Assembly (NCBI RefSeq): GCF_021440085.1 | Contig: NZ_JAKCPW010000012.1 | Location: forward strand, 62,001 to 126,000 | DNA from: Dyadobacter sp. CY261 | Lineage (GTDB): Bacteria; Bacteroidota; Bacteroidia; Cytophagales; Spirosomataceae | DNA length: 64,000 nucleotides | Direction: 5' to 3' | Notes under the pieces: generated by a model | Database searches by the model: none | What the model was told of the DNA's origin: nothing | Seen by the model: only the letters and a program-made list of their open reading frames with translations | Shown: positions 8,620 through 17,847 of the stretch, one piece after another | How the letters are laid out: each line of letters starts with the position of its first letter | Numbering within the stretch: the first letter of the stretch is position 1 | Position numbers and translations under genes: made by a program

Positions 8620-8866
8620 GCTGACGGCTGACCGCTGACGGCTGACCGCTGACCGCGGGTTAGCGGTATGATGGACGGTATGCGTGACGACCATGGACGA
8701 TGGACCATGGACCATTTGTTTGTATGGTCTATGGTCCATCGTCTATGGTTTATGGTCTATCGTCCATGGTCTATCGTCTATCGTCCATGGTCCATCGTCT
8801 ATCGTCTATCGTCTTTCATTTTCATTTTCATTTTCGGCGGTCGGCGGTCAGCCGTCAGCCGTCAGC
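8620..8866. repeat. large fold-back mosaic of seven-base repeats
   Basis: The element is a nested inverted array. It runs: five GCTGACS units (8620-8654); four GACSATR-type units (8689-8716); a short loop; thirteen consecutive ATSGTCY-type units (8724-8814, one reading ATGGTTT); three TTTCAT/TTTTCA-type hexamers (about 8814-8835); and at least three SGTCAGC units (8846-8866) complementary to the first array. The GACSATR/ATSGTCY units are the same as at 4755-4818. Much of the element can fold into one long stem. It is noncoding; open frames through it translate into simple repeats. It separates the tyrosinase gene from the TonB receptor locus. Confidence 0.85.
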
Positions 8867-8948
8867 CGTCCAGCCGTCCACCCCCGCCAATGTTCAAATT
8901 ATCCAGCTAAACCGGCAGATTGTGTAAGCATAACTATCGACGAGCGGC

Positions 8949-8990
8949 TACTTTTGCGATATTATTTAGAATAAGTCTATTTATTAATAG
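8949..8990 (+). promoter_or_regulatory. candidate promoter and operator of the TonB receptor operon
   Basis: TACTTTTG at 8949-8956 matches the Bacteroidota -7 element TAnnTTTG. A good -33 TTG at the usual spacing is missing. Directly downstream, where a transcript would start, lies an AT-rich imperfect dyad (TTATTTAGA, five bases, TCTATTTAT; 6 of 9 paired) that could bind an iron-responsive repressor. This would give a leader of more than 200 bases, with little else in it apart from a hairpin at 9139-9167. Its function is inferred from position and shape. Confidence 0.35.
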
Positions 8991-9138
8991 AAATATGGCA
9001 GCAAGTTGTTCGAAATGTCCAGTACGGTTCGACCGTCCTTACGCTACTATCAGTTTGAAATGTTGCGATAACCCTCAAAAATAAACGCTATGATCTGACC
9101 ATTATCTGACATCCCCGACGATATCAATTCAAAGTAAA

Positions 9139-9167
9139 AAACCGAATGGCTGGTACCCATCCGGTTT
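9139..9167. other. leader hairpin upstream of TonB receptor gene
   Basis: An 11-base stem with one mismatch (9139-9149 with 9157-9167) encloses a 7-base loop. On the minus strand it is followed by a run of six T, so it could terminate antisense transcription. On the plus strand it would be a leader structure 47 bases before the ATG. No known riboswitch was recognised. Confidence 0.35.
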
Positions 9168-9213
9168 ACTGCGCTAAGGCGCATTACTTATAAACGCTGA
9201 AACATTTAAAGCA

Positions 9214-11589
9214 ATGCAAATTAGCAAAATTCTGCATACAGGGCTTCTTTGTGCCTTGTCATTCGTCGCCTTTGCCCAGCAGGCGGATGTTACCCTCACC
9301 GGGCACGTCAGATCGGAGGACGGCGAGATGCTCCCCGGCACTTCCGTGAGCCTGAAAGGTACCCCGCACGGGACCGTTACAGGTGCCGACGGGAAATATA
9401 CGCTCGAACACGTCCGGCCTGGCAACTACAAACTCCTGGTAACCTTCATGGGCTATCAGGCGCAGGTGAAAGACGTTATCCTCAAAGCAGGCGAGCATTT
9501 TAAATACAATCCAAAATTGGTTTCCGAAACCCGCGAACTCGAATCGGTTTCGGTGATCGGGCGGACGGAAACGAAGGAAATCAACCGCCAGGCATATAAT
9601 GTGACGGCGATCGACGCCAAGAAGCTGCAAAACTCGACGCTCGACCTTTCCCATGCGTTGGACCGCGTATCGGGAGTGCGTGTGCGGGAGAGCGGGGGCG
9701 TGGGCTCGAACATGAACTTCTCGTTGAATGGCTTCACAGGTCGTCAGGTGAAATTTTTCCTCGACGGCGTGCCGATGGACAACTTCGGGTCATCTTTCCA
9801 GTTGAACAACATTCCGATCAACCTCGCCGAGCGCGTGGAGGTATATAAAGGCGTCGTTCCTATCTGGTTGGGTTCCGATGCATTGGGCGGGGCGGTGAAT
9901 ATCGTGACCAATACACGGCAGAACAGCTACCTCGATGCATCCTATTCCTACGGTTCATTCAATACCCACCGCACGACGATTAATGCGGGTTATACCAGTA
10001 AAAACGGCTTTACAGCTCAATTGAATGCTTTTCAGAACTACTCGGACAACAATTACTGGATTACTGTCGACGTGGCGGACGTGAATACCGGCGAGTATTT
10101 CCGCAACCAGCGCCTGCGCAGGTTTCACGATACCTATCATAATGAAACCGTCATTGCCAATGTAGGTGTCGTAGGCAAGAAGTTCGCCGACCGCCTTTTG
10201 ATCGGGGTGACATTAGGTAAAAACAAGGCTGAGATCCAGACCGGCGCGCGTATGGTGAGTGTGTTCGGGCAGTGGCACCGAAAGGGGAACATTGTGATGC
10301 CTAGTTTGAAATACCAAAAGAAAGATCTGTTTGTAAAAGGGTTGAATGTCAATATTTCGGCTAATTATAACCTTGGGCAGGAACAGAATGTGGATACGGT
10401 TTACCGCCGCTATAACTGGTTCCAGCAGTTCAAACAATATGAAGGTAAAGGCAGCGAGCGTGAGCGGTCGTTGTACAAATTCCGGAACAACAATGGGCTG
10501 GCAACGGCCAATGTGACTTACCAGATTGATCCCAAGCATTCGGTGACGTTCAACAATGTCATAAACACGTTCAACCGGAAGGGGGAGGACGAGCTTTTCC
10601 CAGAGTCGGCGAAATATGAGCAGCCGCGTGTTAACCGTAAGAATGTGCTGGGTTTAGGTTACAAATTCGACTATAACGAACGCTGGAATACCTCTTTATT
10701 CCTGAAACATTTCTCCCAAAACAACAAGTTTTCGGTCTCCTATAACCCGACCGGCAACTGGGGCGACGAAGCATTCCTGACCCAGAAAAACAAATTTGAA
10801 AAGCTGGGCTATGGCATTGCATCGACTTATTTTCTATTTAAGAATTTTCAGTTAAAAGGTTCATTTGAGAAGAGTTACCGCCTGCCCGAAACCGACGAAC
10901 TTTTTGGCGACCTCCTAAACCTCGAAGGCAATATCGAACTCGATCCGGAGACAAGCTACAACTACAATTTCGGTTTCAGCTACAATGGTGCCATCAAACG
11001 CGCGCACCGGTTCAGCGTGGATGCGAACGTGCTTTACCGGGATGCTCAGGGCTTTATCCGTCCGCGTTTGAATGCTAACCAGACCAAGCAGGTCATGGAT
11101 AACCTGGCCGATGTGACCAATTTCGGTGTTGACGGGGAAGTGCGCTACTCTTACCGCCAGCTTCTAACCGCCGGGGTGAACCTTACTTACCAAAACCTGC
11201 GCAACAATACGCGTTTCGAGGAGGGTTACACCACCGAAAGCCCGCTCTACCGAGACCGCATTCCTAATATGCCGTTTATGTTCGGTAATGCAGATGCTGC
11301 GGTGTTCTTCAAAGACCTTGGCAAAAAGGGGAACACGCTCACATTGGGTTACAACCTGCTTTACGTGCATGCCTATTACCTCTACTGGCCAAGCCTCGGG
11401 AGCGACAAGCTCGATATTCCGGAGCAGTTAAGTCACGATGTGAACCTGGTTTACGCCATGGCGAACGGCAAGTACAATGTCTCGCTGGAATGCAAAAACC
11501 TCCTGGATGCCAAGTTGTTTGACAATTTCAGTCTTCAAAAGCCTAGTCGCGGTTTTTACGTCAAATTGCGCTATTTCATTAGTAAGTAA
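9214..11589 (+). CDS. TonB-dependent outer-membrane receptor, probably for an iron chelate
   Basis: This 791-residue protein has a Sec signal peptide ending near FAQQ. A carboxypeptidase-regulatory-like beta domain follows (about 26-110, GTVTGADGKYTLEHVRPGNYKL), then a plug (about 120-235, ending in LGGAVNIVTN) and a 22-strand barrel that ends in an aromatic YFISK tail. It is smaller than SusC proteins and has no SusD partner. The next gene is a DUF4374 lipoprotein, a pairing typical of Bacteroidota iron or siderophore uptake loci. It would import a ligand across the outer membrane using TonB energy. The ligand cannot be read from sequence. Confidence 0.88.
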   Translation: MQISKILHTGLLCALSFVAFAQQADVTLTGHVRSEDGEMLPGTSVSLKGTPHGTVTGADGKYTLEHVRPGNYKLLVTFMGYQAQVKDVILKAGEHFKYNPKLVSETRELESVSVIGRTETKEINRQAYNVTAIDAKKLQNSTLDLSHALDRVSGVRVRESGGVGSNMNFSLNGFTGRQVKFFLDGVPMDNFGSSFQLNNIPINLAERVEVYKGVVPIWLGSDALGGAVNIVTNTRQNSYLDASYSYGSFNTHRTTINAGYTSKNGFTAQLNAFQNYSDNNYWITVDVADVNTGEYFRNQRLRRFHDTYHNETVIANVGVVGKKFADRLLIGVTLGKNKAEIQTGARMVSVFGQWHRKGNIVMPSLKYQKKDLFVKGLNVNISANYNLGQEQNVDTVYRRYNWFQQFKQYEGKGSERERSLYKFRNNNGLATANVTYQIDPKHSVTFNNVINTFNRKGEDELFPESAKYEQPRVNRKNVLGLGYKFDYNERWNTSLFLKHFSQNNKFSVSYNPTGNWGDEAFLTQKNKFEKLGYGIASTYFLFKNFQLKGSFEKSYRLPETDELFGDLLNLEGNIELDPETSYNYNFGFSYNGAIKRAHRFSVDANVLYRDAQGFIRPRLNANQTKQVMDNLADVTNFGVDGEVRYSYRQLLTAGVNLTYQNLRNNTRFEEGYTTESPLYRDRIPNMPFMFGNADAAVFFKDLGKKGNTLTLGYNLLYVHAYYLYWPSLGSDKLDIPEQLSHDVNLVYAMANGKYNVSLECKNLLDAKLFDNFSLQKPSRGFYVKLRYFISK

Positions 11590-11624
11590 CAGTTAATAAT
11601 CAATAAATCAATCAAAGTAAGAAA

Positions 11625-12854
11625 ATGAAAAAGTCATATTTAAAATGGTTTTTCGTAGTGGGTATAGGCGTGGCTTTGGGCGCGTGCAGCAGCGATGACG
11701 ATAACGCGACGCCTACGCCAGAACCCGGGACCGGGTCACGGTATGTGGTAGCTTCCGCGCCGATCGGCTCGCAAGGTGTCGCCGATTACCTCCTCACCAC
11801 CAGCGATCTTTCACAAGGAACGATCAGCACAGTAGGGCAGGGCATCGAGCAGGATGGTTCTTACCGTTATTATCTGACGCACAAAGGCAAGTTTTTCAGC
11901 CTTTTGTACGGTCAGGGCAACCCGGGCGCCGTTACGACTTACGCACTGGATGACAAAGGAGCATTGGTAAAAACATCTGATTTTCAAAGTGAAACTGTTC
12001 AGGTTTTTGCCCCTTCCGGTGATGATATACTGACTATCAAGGTCCCAAGAAGCGGTAACGAGAGCGCGTCGTGGTTCCGTATTAATGCCGATCAATCCAA
12101 GATCGTGGGCGAAGGACAGGTGAATATCGTCAACCTCGCCGGCAATGGCGAGCGAGCGCACTTTACATGGGCGACCCAGGTAGGCGACAAGATTTTTGCT
12201 CCTTATATGAGCATCAAAGGTGCCGCTCCCGACGTGTTTGGAACAGCGTTTCCCGACAGCAGCTGGATCGCCGTGTTTGCTTATCCTAGTATGACGCTTG
12301 AAAAAGTGATTAAAGACAACCGTACCAGCTATATCGGTGCTTATTTCAATAACGGTTTGGCTGTGGACGAAAACGGCGATGTTTACGGCTTCTCGCCGGC
12401 AGCTGCCACCAACAGTGGTACTGCTACCTCCACCAAGCCATCCGCATTCATTCGCATCAAAAAAGGAACGACTGAGTTCGACAAGAGCTATTTCTTCAAT
12501 GTCCAGGAAAAATCGGGCGGGTACAAAATCGCCAATCAGACTTATCTGGGCAGCGGCAAGTTCCTGCTTTATATGTACGGAGACTTGGGCAAGGCATCCG
12601 GAGCTAAGAAGCTCGCTATCGCGGATGCTTACAATCAGACATTTGCATGGGTAACTGGCGTGCCTGACGTGATCGCGTCGTCGTCGGCTTCCTACAACAA
12701 CAATACGATCAGCGATGACAAAAAGAGCGTCTACGTAGGTATCAATACCGAGGCAGGCAGCTGGGTGTACACAGTGGATATTGCCACTGCTGTTGCCAAG
12801 CAAGGCCTCAAAGTCGAAGGCGGAGCTATTACCGCCATTGTCAAGGTCAAATAG
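11625..12854 (+). CDS. DUF4374-family lipoprotein
   Basis: This 409-residue protein has a lipoprotein signal (LGAC, lipidated C21) followed by an acidic linker SSDDD and a Pro-rich spacer. The body is beta-rich with repeated Y...G..W-type strands, consistent with the propeller-like DUF4374 fold. It starts 35 bases after the TonB receptor and is surely cotranscribed. DUF4374 proteins are found beside siderophore or heme receptors and PepSY reductases and are thought to act at the cell surface in iron acquisition. The exact function is not established. Confidence 0.8.
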   Translation: MKKSYLKWFFVVGIGVALGACSSDDDNATPTPEPGTGSRYVVASAPIGSQGVADYLLTTSDLSQGTISTVGQGIEQDGSYRYYLTHKGKFFSLLYGQGNPGAVTTYALDDKGALVKTSDFQSETVQVFAPSGDDILTIKVPRSGNESASWFRINADQSKIVGEGQVNIVNLAGNGERAHFTWATQVGDKIFAPYMSIKGAAPDVFGTAFPDSSWIAVFAYPSMTLEKVIKDNRTSYIGAYFNNGLAVDENGDVYGFSPAAATNSGTATSTKPSAFIRIKKGTTEFDKSYFFNVQEKSGGYKIANQTYLGSGKFLLYMYGDLGKASGAKKLAIADAYNQTFAWVTGVPDVIASSSASYNNNTISDDKKSVYVGINTEAGSWVYTVDIATAVAKQGLKVEGGAITAIVKVK

Positions 12855-12871
12855 TTTGGGTTTTAAAGTAT

Positions 12872-12916
12872 CACAAACCCCGCCGGCCAGAGAGGAACGG
12901 TGGGGATTTGTGTTTT
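12872..12916 (+). terminator. terminator after the TonB/DUF4374 operon
   Basis: CACAAACCCCGCC (12872-12884) pairs with GGTGGGGATTTGTG (12899-12912) with one bulged base, and TTTT follows. It separates the receptor operon from the AraC regulator, which therefore probably has its own promoter or depends on read-through. Confidence 0.7.
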
Positions 12917-12961
12917 GCGGGAGACCGTCGGTTACCGATATTTGGGACAGCGAAAGGCATT

Positions 12962-13861
12962 ATGAAGCAGGGAAGTGGTATGGGTTATATGAGGAGCAAA
13001 GCAAAAGAGGAGCAGCATCGTGAAGAACAGCAGCGCATGGAATTCCCGTTGCACGATCTTGGCGAATCCTTTTTCGCCATGACTACGATCGAAAACGGCG
13101 ATGAACATTTCTTCAACGGCGTACACCGTCACGATTTTTACGAAGTGCTCTGGTTCACGGAGATCAAGCCCGATCAGACACATGATATCGATTTCAACCA
13201 ATATCCCATCGCGCCCAACCAGGTATTCCTCCTGCTGCCCGACCAGGTCCACAGCATGGACCAGCGCGACAAATGCGGCTTCCTGATGGCCATTTCCAAA
13301 GATTTCTTCGAAAGGCTCATCGGCAACGACATCTTTAAGCTATTCAGGTATTCCACCAATTTCTCAGTCACCATACCCGACTGTAAGCTGACAATCCTAA
13401 ACACGCTCACGGACCTCATTCATATCGAATACCAGTCTGAAAAGCGCCCGGCCATCCTGGAATCCTATCTCCGGAGCTGGTTTTTGCATTGCATCGAACT
13501 TCAAAAAGAAACCGGCGAACCCACCGCACGAGATCCACGCCTGAAAATGCTCCTCGAATCCATCGAAAACAACTACCGCAGGCAACGCAAGGCTGGCTTT
13601 TATGCCAACGAATTATCACTCAGCGCGAAGCGATTGAACGAGCTCACCCGCGAGTCCTTCGGAAAAACGATCAGTCAGATGATCAACGAACGGCTTATCC
13701 TTGAAGCGAAGCGGGAGATCGGCTATGTGCGGAAACCCATCAAGGAGATCAGCTATGAGCTGGGATTTTCGGAACCGGCCTATTTTACACGTTTTTTCGG
13801 GAAACAGACCGGGTACGCGCCGGAGGATTTTAGAAAACGGATTAGTGATTTGTATGGGTGA
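12962..13861 (+). CDS. AraC-family transcriptional regulator
   Basis: The ATG at 12962 is chosen because AAAGG lies just upstream. An earlier TTG (12908) falls inside the terminator, and a later ATG (13037) is also possible. The 299-residue product has an N-terminal cupin-like sensor (HRHDFYEVLWFTE; about 45-150) and two C-terminal helix-turn-helix units (about 205-295), the last ending in SEPAYFTRFFGKQTGYAPEDFRK. It is a ligand-responsive DNA-binding protein and could control the receptor operon upstream, although no operator is evident. Confidence 0.85.
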   Translation: MKQGSGMGYMRSKAKEEQHREEQQRMEFPLHDLGESFFAMTTIENGDEHFFNGVHRHDFYEVLWFTEIKPDQTHDIDFNQYPIAPNQVFLLLPDQVHSMDQRDKCGFLMAISKDFFERLIGNDIFKLFRYSTNFSVTIPDCKLTILNTLTDLIHIEYQSEKRPAILESYLRSWFLHCIELQKETGEPTARDPRLKMLLESIENNYRRQRKAGFYANELSLSAKRLNELTRESFGKTISQMINERLILEAKREIGYVRKPIKEISYELGFSEPAYFTRFFGKQTGYAPEDFRKRISDLYG

Positions 13862-13948
13862 GCCGCCGTGGAACGGTGAATGGGTGTTCGACTTGAGGGA
13901 AGCTATTTACGTTTCCAAAGTGATCGTACAAATTTAGGTTTCGCATCC

Positions 13949-14470
13949 TTACACCACCCTCAACCCAAAGTCAAACCTCCTATCCACGATTCTCCTCAAT
14001 ATCCCTATCTGGCCGCAGTGGTACATGGTATGCTTCATGTTCCAGTCAATAGCTTCAAATTTGGTTTTGGCAATAGGATGCGGGGTGGGGGTTGGCTCTA
14101 ATGGGTTTTGCAGCTCTTCTTCGGTGACGGTGGCGAGGATGTCGAGGGATTTTTGCTGCATCGTTTTCAGGTCGGCGAATAGTTTTTCTGCGGTGAATTT
14201 GCCGGTGGATTGATCAGCCGGGGCGACGGTGAAAAGGTCGCTGTAATCCTTGACGGGCAATTGACGGAGAATGTCCATCTGATGGCCGCGGATGACCATG
14301 ATGGAGTGGAAGTAATGACTGATGATCAGGTGCCCGACTTGCCAGCTAATGCTCGAAGCGACGGTGCCGGGAATGATTTCCCATTTGTAGAACGGGATGG
14401 TTTCTACGAGTTTGTTCGTCCAGTCGTAGGCGTTGGCGTTCTGGTGGATGAGGAGTTCGAGGTTGGTCAT
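13949..14470 (-). CDS. DinB-family protein
   Basis: This 173-residue four-helix-bundle protein of the DinB/YfiT type carries the spaced histidines expected for its metal site: one in WQVGHLIISH, one in the HYFHS neighbourhood and one in MKHTMYHCGQ. Members are metal-dependent and include thiol transferases and damage-inducible proteins, mostly uncharacterised in Bacteroidota. It is convergent with the AraC gene and transcribed alone. It is cytoplasmic. The family call is firm; the reaction is unknown. Confidence 0.8.
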   Translation of the reverse strand: MTNLELLIHQNANAYDWTNKLVETIPFYKWEIIPGTVASSISWQVGHLIISHYFHSIMVIRGHQMDILRQLPVKDYSDLFTVAPADQSTGKFTAEKLFADLKTMQQKSLDILATVTEEELQNPLEPTPTPHPIAKTKFEAIDWNMKHTMYHCGQIGILRRIVDRRFDFGLRVV

Positions 14471-14615
14471 GTTAAACAGGCTAAATAGAAGTGGGCTAAT
14501 GTATTGTATTTTTTCGGGTGATCGGTTCTATGTCACCAAAAATTCACAAAGTAAAATCTCAATGGAAATATTAGTAGAATATATATGACTAAAATATTTG
14601 TGAAAACAGCTACAT

Positions 14616-15185
14616 TTGAACAAAAAGATCCGGTTGAAAAAGGTCTTCTCCATTCTCCTGTGCGGCTTACTCCTTTACAATATCATGGGCTTCCCGCTTG
14701 TGTATTGGGTAGGGGAGTATTGGGCTGATGCTCAGAGCGGGGATTTTTCACCGGAGCCGGTAGCCGCCGGGGAAGTCCTGATCCTGAAAATCCCGATCAT
14801 GATCCCTTACCAAACCGACTGGCAGGTAGCCGAGCAAGCCGAGGGGCGTCTGCGGCGAGGGGATGATTTCTACGAGATTGTCGAGCAACAATTAATGAAC
14901 GACACCTTGTATGTAAAATGCAAGTTGGATATTTCCGCTAAAGACCGTTATCTGGACCTTGTTTCCCACGTGGATAAGCACGTCAAAGGCGGTGTCACCG
15001 ACGGCAAGGGTAAGACGCCGCAATTGCTTAAAAACTTCTTAAAAGATTACCTCATTTTCAACCGGAAGCACTGGTTTTTTGTGATCGACTGGATCGAAAC
15101 AGCGGCCAGCTTCAAAGGTGTTTTACTGACTTTCCCTTCCTTATTCCTGCACGTTGCCTCGCCACCTCCGCGGCTGTTTTTTTGA
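14616..15185 (+). CDS. conserved hypothetical protein with N-terminal signal/anchor
   Basis: This 189-residue protein is in no recognised family. The frame opens with TTG at 14616. Another TTG at 14634 would give a tighter signal peptide starting MKKVFSILL, so the start is uncertain. A hydrophobic segment near 10-30 suggests export or anchoring. The mature part contains a VLILKIPIMIPYQTDW stretch and an alternating charged region, then a C-terminal hydrophobic strand ending in PPPRLFF. Similar small exported proteins occur in Cytophagales. It lies 104 bases upstream of the FG-GAP protein, in the same direction. Confidence 0.6.
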   Translation: MNKKIRLKKVFSILLCGLLLYNIMGFPLVYWVGEYWADAQSGDFSPEPVAAGEVLILKIPIMIPYQTDWQVAEQAEGRLRRGDDFYEIVEQQLMNDTLYVKCKLDISAKDRYLDLVSHVDKHVKGGVTDGKGKTPQLLKNFLKDYLIFNRKHWFFVIDWIETAASFKGVLLTFPSLFLHVASPPPRLFF

Positions 15186-15289
15186 AATAATAACATATAT
15201 GAGACGCCCCTTGCTGCCACCCGTTGCGCAACTAGGGGGATGTTGCGTGTATGTGCTGTTTTGTTAAAAATAAGCCTAACACAGAGAAC

Positions 15290-17557
15290 ATGAGGCAAAA
15301 AATGATACTTTTTACCGTCGTGATTACGGGCGCGTTGGCGATAAGCCTGTGCACGAAGCCGACGTCGGAAGACAAAATGCTGAGCTTGCTGGAAGAATCG
15401 AAACAAATTGCATTTAACTATCAAAACAATTTCAGCCCCGATGCGCAATTGCCCTATCTCGATTCGTTGCTAAAAGCAATTCCACAGAGCGAATTAGGGC
15501 AGCGGTTCAGGGTTAAGCAATTCAAAGCCAATGTATTGCTGCAACTCGGCCGACCCGACGACGCTATTGCCATTTTGAAAGACCTCGAAAGGAGCCCGGG
15601 CCCGTTTGCGGTTTTGCCCGGCGTGCTTCGGAAGGTAACCGACGATATGGCTGTTGCGTACCTTCGTTTTGGCGAGCAGATCAACTGCATCAACAACCAT
15701 TCCGTGGATGCGTGCATTCTGCCGATCAAAAACGGCGGGGTCCATCGTAATACCAAAGGCTCGAAAGGGACAGTTGACATTTATAAAAGAATGCTGGCGG
15801 AGAAGCCGGATGATTACGAAGCATTATGGCTGTTGAACATCGCGTATATGACACTGGGTCAGTATCCGGCGCACGTTCCAAAACCGTTGCTCATCCCGGC
15901 CATGGATGCTCCCGATCCCGTTGCTGTAAAGCCGTTTGAAGATATCGCTCCCGATTTAAAGCTGGATGTTAAGAATATGGCAGGTGGCGTGATTACCGAA
16001 GATTTCGACAACGACGGGTTTCTGGATCTCGCGACCACAGGTTGGGACCTGAGCGAACCGATGCATTATTTCAAAAACAATGGCGACGGGACGTTCACGG
16101 ATAAATCGGAACAGTCGCGGCTGAACAAGTTCACCGGCGGCCTGCATATGATGCAGACCGACTATAACAATGATGGTTTCAAGGACATTTTCGTCATGCG
16201 CGGTGCGTGGCTGGGCAGTCCGTATGGTGACCAGCCCAATTCGCTTCTGCGGAACAATGGCGACGGGACCTTTACCGACGTCACCATCGATGCGGGATTG
16301 CTTTCGCGGCACCCGACGCAGACGGCCACCTGGAACGATTTCAACAACGACGGCTGGCTGGATGTTTTTATTGGAAATGAAACGACCATCGGGGCAAATT
16401 ATCACCCTTGCGAACTCTACCTGAACAACAAAAACGGCACATTTACCGAAGTTGCCAAGCAGACAAAAACGGACATTGCAGCTTTTGTAAAAGGTGTTAC
16501 TTCAGGAGATTACGACAACGACGGCTGGAACGACCTCTTTATTTCTACGTTAAGCGGTGGACGTTTCCTGCTTCGTAATAAGGGAGTTGGAAATGGGAAT
16601 AATGGCCGCGGACTTAGTTTCGAGGATGTAACGCAAGCTGCCACATTGGACAAAGATCAGAACCGCAGTTTCGCTACCTGGTTTTGGGACTATGACAACG
16701 ACGGCTGGCAGGACATTTTGTGCGGCGATTATACGATGGATTATAACCTGAGTTACTACGCCGCGGCTGAGCGTCTGGGTAATTCACCTCAATTTCATGG
16801 CCAACCCGTGCTTTATCATAACAACCACGACGGCACATTTACCAACGTGACGAAAGCCATAGGGCTCGATAAAACCGGCTTTGCGATGGGCGGAAATTTT
16901 GGTGACATCGATAACGACGGTTACCTCGATATTTTCATCGGAACAGGTAATCCCAGCTACAAATCTTTGATCCCCAATAAGATGTTCAAGAATATCGAAG
17001 GCAAGGCTTTCGCGGATGTGACCACTTCGGCAAAGGTGGGTAGCTTGCAGAAAGGACATTCCGTCGCATTTGCCGATATGGACAACGATGGTGACCAGGA
17101 CATTTACATTGAAATGGGCGGCGCTTACATTGGAGATGCATATCAAAGTTCCTTCTTCATGAACCCCGGGCAGAGCGACAACAACTGGATTTCTCTCGAT
17201 CTGGAAGGAATGGCCGCCAATAAGGCTGCTGTCGGCTCAAAAATCAAGCTGACCTTTACCGAAAATGGGAAAACGCGGAGTGTTTACCGTGTGGTATCCT
17301 CGGGAGGCAGTTTCGGATCTCAGCCATTCAAACGTGAGATCGGTCTGGGCCAAGCCAGCGTGATCGACGAGATCGAGATTCGCTGGAATGGAAGCGGCAA
17401 GGTGCAGAAGTTGCAAAACGTTGCTGCCAATCAGTTTATCAAAGTCCGGGAAGGCGTTGCAACACCTGACAAACTACTCATTAAAAAGCTCGCTTTCAAG
17501 CATGGCGGCAAGCATGAAACACCCGTCTGCGCTCCGGTAGCGAAGGCTTCTATTTAA
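15290..17557 (+). CDS. FG-GAP/VCBS repeat protein with UnbV/ASPIC domain (CRTAC1-like)
   Basis: The ATG at 15290 gives MRQKMILF and a hydrophobic export segment; the upstream ATG at 15251 adds an implausible tail. The 755-residue product has a TPR-like N-terminal region (about 25-200). At least six integrin-alpha-like FG-GAP repeats follow, each with a calcium-loop signature such as DFDNDGFLD, DYNNDGFKD, DFNNDGWLD and DIDNDGYLD. A UnbV/ASPIC domain ends the protein (about 620-720, GSKIKL...GQASVIDEIEIRWNGSG). The likely product is an exported calcium-binding beta-propeller for surface adhesion or glycan interaction. A strong terminator follows. Confidence 0.88.
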   Translation: MRQKMILFTVVITGALAISLCTKPTSEDKMLSLLEESKQIAFNYQNNFSPDAQLPYLDSLLKAIPQSELGQRFRVKQFKANVLLQLGRPDDAIAILKDLERSPGPFAVLPGVLRKVTDDMAVAYLRFGEQINCINNHSVDACILPIKNGGVHRNTKGSKGTVDIYKRMLAEKPDDYEALWLLNIAYMTLGQYPAHVPKPLLIPAMDAPDPVAVKPFEDIAPDLKLDVKNMAGGVITEDFDNDGFLDLATTGWDLSEPMHYFKNNGDGTFTDKSEQSRLNKFTGGLHMMQTDYNNDGFKDIFVMRGAWLGSPYGDQPNSLLRNNGDGTFTDVTIDAGLLSRHPTQTATWNDFNNDGWLDVFIGNETTIGANYHPCELYLNNKNGTFTEVAKQTKTDIAAFVKGVTSGDYDNDGWNDLFISTLSGGRFLLRNKGVGNGNNGRGLSFEDVTQAATLDKDQNRSFATWFWDYDNDGWQDILCGDYTMDYNLSYYAAAERLGNSPQFHGQPVLYHNNHDGTFTNVTKAIGLDKTGFAMGGNFGDIDNDGYLDIFIGTGNPSYKSLIPNKMFKNIEGKAFADVTTSAKVGSLQKGHSVAFADMDNDGDQDIYIEMGGAYIGDAYQSSFFMNPGQSDNNWISLDLEGMAANKAAVGSKIKLTFTENGKTRSVYRVVSSGGSFGSQPFKREIGLGQASVIDEIEIRWNGSGKVQKLQNVAANQFIKVREGVATPDKLLIKKLAFKHGGKHETPVCAPVAKASI

Positions 17558-17567
17558 GTAGTATTTC

Positions 17568-17622
17568 AAACCTACCTCGCATAGCAGCGCCAATGGAGCT
17601 GGTTTGCGAGGTAGGTTTTTTT
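17568..17622 (+). terminator. strong intrinsic terminator
   Basis: AAACCTACCTCGC (17568-17580) pairs perfectly with GCGAGGTAGGTTT (17606-17618), a 13-base stem with a 25-base loop running into seven T. It ends the FG-GAP gene transcript. The spacer from here to 17847 holds only the palindrome at 17718-17734 and the rsgA terminator. Confidence 0.9.
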
Positions 17623-17717
17623 ATGGCAGGCAATCGCAGTCATACTTTTCAAATACCGTTCACTCGGTGATTTTGCCGAAAGTCATTAGAGAACCTGGGC
17701 ATGGCCCCTTTTAAGAG

Positions 17718-17734
17718 TGTCCGGTCTCCGGACA
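17718..17734. promoter_or_regulatory. orphan perfect palindrome
   Basis: TGTCCGG and CCGGACA flank the three bases TCT, forming a perfect 7-base inverted repeat typical of a dimeric regulator operator. No gene starts nearby on either strand, so it may be a leftover site, a binding site without a promoter, or chance. Confidence 0.35.
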
Positions 17735-17807
17735 TGATTTCATTGTAGTTTGAGTAAAGAGAGGGGCGGCATGTTCCTCTTTTTCTTTTGAATACCGAAA
17801 AGACAGG

Positions 17808-17833
17808 AAGCGCCCCGGGTGAACGGAGCGCTT
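17808..17833 (-). terminator. candidate rsgA terminator
   Basis: AAGCGC (17808-17813) pairs with GCGCTT (17828-17833), with further C/G pairing inside. On the minus strand it follows the rsgA stop by about 15 bases, and a T-containing stretch follows. Confidence 0.55.
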
Positions 17834-17847
17834 ATAAAAACTCAATA

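Noticed and set aside
8620..8866. Possible CRISPR array
   Set aside because: The units are seven bases long and contiguous, with no spacers, no 24-40-base repeats and no cas genes.
8668..8974. Three open frames of 75 to 96 codons through the repeat element
   Set aside because: Their translations are simple repeats of the seven-base units (runs such as YGLWSIVYG, YRLSSMVHRL) and have no independent support.
11811..12803. 330-residue antisense frame inside the DUF4374 gene
   Set aside because: A shadow of a GC-rich coding strand; no domain, signal or plausible start, whereas the plus frame has a lipobox and family features.
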